The notes beneath the pieces are model-generated. The model was not told the origin of the DNA and made no database searches. It saw nothing but the letters and a program-made list of their open reading frames with translations. From NCBI GenBank assembly GCA_001798105.1, contig MGRI01000031.1, positions 1 through 8,636 on the forward strand: a DNA stretch of 8,636 nt, given 5' to 3'. Positions within the stretch are counted from its first letter, which is position 1. Each line of letters begins with the position of its first letter. This stretch comes from Deltaproteobacteria bacterium RIFCSPHIGHO2_02_FULL_40_11. Lineage in GTDB: Bacteria; Bdellovibrionota; JACOXK01; 2-02-FULL-40-11. Of the stretch, positions 6,554-8,636 are shown in pieces. Made by a program: the position numbers and the translations under genes.

Positions 6554-6640
6554 ATAAGCAATAAGTGTGCCAAATTCTTGTGGATCAGAAAATTATACTC
6601 TTTCCCTAGACTGTAGTCTTGATTTTTTTATCTCATACTG

Positions 6641-6667
6641 TTGCTTTTTTAATTTATACCCTATACA
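6641..6667 (+). promoter_or_regulatory. Possible promoter of the exported HELLH protein operon
   Basis: TTGCTT (6641-6646) and TATACA (6662-6667) are 15 bp apart, shorter than ideal; an alternative -10, TATACC, lies at 6655-6660. This would give a leader of roughly 35-40 nt before the ATG at 6712, unlike the leaderless-looking genes elsewhere in the window. The rest of the 6541-6711 gap is AT-rich and contains no other gene I can support. Confidence 0.25.
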
Positions 6668-6699
6668 GGTAGTCCCCATGAACGAACTCATTTCCTAAG

Positions 6700-6705
6700 G
6701 GAGGT
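6700..6705 (+). promoter_or_regulatory. Strong Shine-Dalgarno (GGAGGT) fixing the start at 6712
   Basis: GGAGGT, within AAGGGAGGT, sits 6 nt before ATG 6712. It is the only textbook ribosome binding site in the window and confirms this start. Confidence 0.85.
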
Positions 6706-6711
6706 AATGGT

Positions 6712-8562
6712 ATGAAAAAAATATTTTTGATATCTATGATTACAGTTGTGACGCTATACTCACACACAATCGTTTTTGCTGGAGGAGGTTCAATTGCAGG
6801 AGATGGATATCCAGGAGCAGGTGACCGCATAGAGAAACAAGAGCTTATTGCCTTTCCAGTTCCACGTGAAGTTTTAATTCCGAAGCTTGAAAAATTGGTT
6901 CATTATCTTCCTGGTTTTTCTATAAGATTAAAAAATGTTTTAAATTTGTTTCTTGATGGGCGCTTTAAAACGTATTCAATCCCGCAAAAGTCTTCTCATC
7001 CGGCTGGCTTTGAAGCAAGTTTATGGGCATGGGCAGCCCTCTATCTTTGGGAGGATTTTCATACGCTTCCTTTGGAGTCAGCCACACTAAACCCTGCTGA
7101 AGACAGCCAAGTTAAAGTTATTTTTCATGAACTTTTACATCTTGTGAATACTGGAACCCATGAACTTTCAACACAAAGATTAGATACACTTTTAATGGCT
7201 ATTTTTTATACTTCTCCTGAAGCATCTCCGGAAAAATTTCAGGCTTTATTAGATCAGTTTCAAAACAACCTTCTCCCTACGATGCATCATGCGTGGGGAT
7301 ATAGTGATTTTGTCGAATTTGCGAAACTCATGAAGTTGAATGCTCCTTGTGAAGATTTTGAAACAGTTTATTTAACGCCATTTCAAATTCCACAAAAACG
7401 CACACCTACGTATCTTACCCAGGATTTTTACAATAAAAACATCTTTATCAAAGCATATTGGAAATATTGTTATGGAGTTAAACACGATTACCCATTAAAT
7501 ATGACGGCTCATGAGAATCCAGATTATTATGATGGCCCCAATCACAATATGGATACCATTCTTGTTAAACAAGCTTTTTCTAACCCAGATAAGTCAAAAC
7601 AGCTTTATGAAGAAATCTTGGAATATGTAACAGAGCAAAACCCAATGACGCTCTATATCGATGTTGGGCCTTTTGAAATTGAAGAACGTCGCTATGCTAC
7701 TCCTTGGGAACAATTCTGGGGTAACGAGAGGACCATCGTTAAAAAATACCCCACCCACCAAAATAGTCTTTTTGTTAAGGGAATAGAATCGGAATCTTTT
7801 TCATATAGAGATGGAGGTCTCTATTTTTGGGAAAAGTTTAAGAGTAATTTTTGGTTTAATGACATTGCTTCTTTCAAACCAGCCGTATCTGAATTAAAAG
7901 ATATTGGGATCCATTTTTCGGCGAATGTGAGGAGCCAGGAGTATTTTTTTAAACCCCGCTTTATAATCGAAGAAAATCTTTTAGAACTTTCCGAATACAT
8001 ATTTTTTAATCAAAAAAAGGCTCATATTTCTCTTATTCCAGCCGAGCCCTATAAACAATTTTCCTTTAGGGTTTCAGAGAGTTTAAAAGCTAAATTTCAA
8101 ACATTGGCGTGCGAATTTGTTCGAAAAGGCGAATTTCACTGCGAAGGAAAAACTCAAGATGGGAAAATATTGGCGCTTCCTCTTTTATCTAGAGTCGAAC
8201 ATAATTTTCTTACTCGAGCACAAGCTTATGATGGAATAATGAGTCATTTTTATCCCAGCAATTTATTTTCTTTAGGAAAAGATCCAGCAGATCAGTATCT
8301 AGAAAATATTTTCCTCAAACGTCCACCACTCTTTGATTGGCTAACTTCTATTTTTGGAACCGATCAATGGGTTCATGGATATAGCTATCGAATGCCATTT
8401 GGTGTTTGGAGTAAAGAATTTGATCTTTCTGACAAATGGAGCACTGCTTTAGATGAAAGAGACAATTCCTCAACGTTTGATGATGATTCAGTAAAAATGA
8501 ACCGTGGAATAGGTCAAAATCATTTTAGATTCAGCATTTATTTTTTTAAAGAAAACCAATGA
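6712..8562 (+). CDS. Exported protein with HELLH zinc-protease-like motif, function unknown
   Basis: The 616-aa product has a clear Sec signal peptide (MKK, hydrophobic core, cleavage probably after VFA at 23) followed by a Gly-rich mature start (GGGSIAGDGYPGAGD). The strongest motif is HELLH at residues 139-143 in VIFHELLHLVNTGTHE, the HExxH pattern of zinc metalloproteases. His150 or Glu151 could supply a third ligand, but the spacing fits neither the metzincin HExxHxxGxxH nor thermolysin-type enzymes exactly, so catalysis is unproven. All four cysteines (213, 253, 467, 477) lie in the exported part, which fits two disulfides. The rest is rich in Trp, Tyr and Phe with no domain I recognise. 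No lipobox is visible, so a periplasmic or secreted location is inferred. It heads an operon: its TGA stop overlaps the ATG of the next gene (ATGA), a TIGR02147-family protein. The coding potential is secure; the function is not. Confidence 0.85.
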   Translation: MKKIFLISMITVVTLYSHTIVFAGGGSIAGDGYPGAGDRIEKQELIAFPVPREVLIPKLEKLVHYLPGFSIRLKNVLNLFLDGRFKTYSIPQKSSHPAGFEASLWAWAALYLWEDFHTLPLESATLNPAEDSQVKVIFHELLHLVNTGTHELSTQRLDTLLMAIFYTSPEASPEKFQALLDQFQNNLLPTMHHAWGYSDFVEFAKLMKLNAPCEDFETVYLTPFQIPQKRTPTYLTQDFYNKNIFIKAYWKYCYGVKHDYPLNMTAHENPDYYDGPNHNMDTILVKQAFSNPDKSKQLYEEILEYVTEQNPMTLYIDVGPFEIEERRYATPWEQFWGNERTIVKKYPTHQNSLFVKGIESESFSYRDGGLYFWEKFKSNFWFNDIASFKPAVSELKDIGIHFSANVRSQEYFFKPRFIIEENLLELSEYIFFNQKKAHISLIPAEPYKQFSFRVSESLKAKFQTLACEFVRKGEFHCEGKTQDGKILALPLLSRVEHNFLTRAQAYDGIMSHFYPSNLFSLGKDPADQYLENIFLKRPPLFDWLTSIFGTDQWVHGYSYRMPFGVWSKEFDLSDKWSTALDERDNSSTFDDDSVKMNRGIGQNHFRFSIYFFKENQ

Positions 8563-8636
8563 TAGATATCCAAGTTTATAATTATACAGACTATCCTTCT
8601 TATTTAAGAGATCTCGTTCATCATAAGAAGAATAAT
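8559..8636 (+). CDS. TIGR02147-family protein, N-terminal 26 residues (3' end outside window)
   Basis: The ATG at 8559 overlaps the upstream TGA (ATGA, 8559-8562), and the frame stays open to the window end. The visible start, IQVYNYTDYPSYLRD followed by LVHHKK, matches the characteristic beginning of TIGR02147 proteins (F/Y-x-DYRxYLxDxYxxKK). The family is uncharacterised, with a helix-turn-helix-like N-terminal half, and often occurs in many copies per genome in Bdellovibrio-like bacteria and Fibrobacter. The ATGA overlap implies translational coupling with the exported HELLH protein; no separate Shine-Dalgarno is obvious (only AAAGAAA). Family assignment rests on 26 residues. A regulatory role is an inference from the family's helix-turn-helix-like region. 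Confidence 0.7.
   Translation, partial: MIDIQVYNYTDYPSYLRDLVHHKKNN

Noticed and set aside
6541..6573. TTG 6573 as start of the transposase
   Set aside because: The family normally begins MPRKxR, which matches ATG 6540; the 11 extra residues show no conservation I recognise.
6608..6630. AGACT-GT-AGTCT followed by T-rich sequence, as an intrinsic terminator
   Set aside because: A 5-bp stem with a 2-nt loop is too tight and not GC-rich, and no gene ends just upstream on the plus strand.
6678..6698. Mini-ORF MNELIS-stop just before the GGAGGT site, as a leader peptide
   Set aside because: Six codons without regulatory codon bias, an own Shine-Dalgarno or alternative hairpins; most likely chance.

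Overview
The window looks like chromosomal DNA of a moderately AT-rich Gram-negative (diderm) bacterium, probably of the Bdellovibrionota / former Deltaproteobacteria type. This is inferred from four features. There is a lipoprotein with Ig-like domains and a long glycine-rich C-terminus. There is the start of a TIGR02147-family protein, a family best known from Bdellovibrio-like bacteria and Fibrobacter. There is a secreted HExxH protein coupled to it. There is also a Y1 (REP-associated type) transposase. No rRNA, tRNA or CRISPR array was seen.

Layout. Positions 1-441 (+) hold the C-terminal third or so of a Fic-family protein ending in a winged helix. Positions 412-711 (-) carry an orphan C-terminal piece of a sensor histidine kinase, cut off by a stop codon and judged to be a gene remnant. 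A doubtful small ORF with a Pro/Gly/Lys/Asp tail (577-849, +) lies partly antisense to it. A large lipoprotein gene (919-3576, +) follows and meets a MetF-like TIM-barrel gene (3571-4503, -) tail to tail; the two stop codons are adjacent and the genes overlap by 6 bp. That gene is divergent from a prolidase-type M24B peptidase (4568-5881, +), with 64 bp between the two starts. A Y1/RAYT-like transposase (5932-6540, -) comes next. The last unit is an exported 616-aa protein with an HELLH motif (6712-8562, +), which overlaps by ATGA the start of a TIGR02147-family protein (8559 to the window end).

How the parts relate. The Fic, MetF-like and peptidase genes look like independent housekeeping or accessory genes; nothing in the sequence ties them into one pathway. 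The clearest functional unit is the right-hand pair, an exported putative zinc-metalloprotease-like protein translationally coupled to a TIGR02147 protein. A second theme is translational: four genes have a -10-like hexamer only 6-8 nt before the ATG and no usable Shine-Dalgarno sequence, which suggests leaderless mRNAs. The exported 616-aa protein instead has a strong GGAGGT Shine-Dalgarno and a conventional leader.
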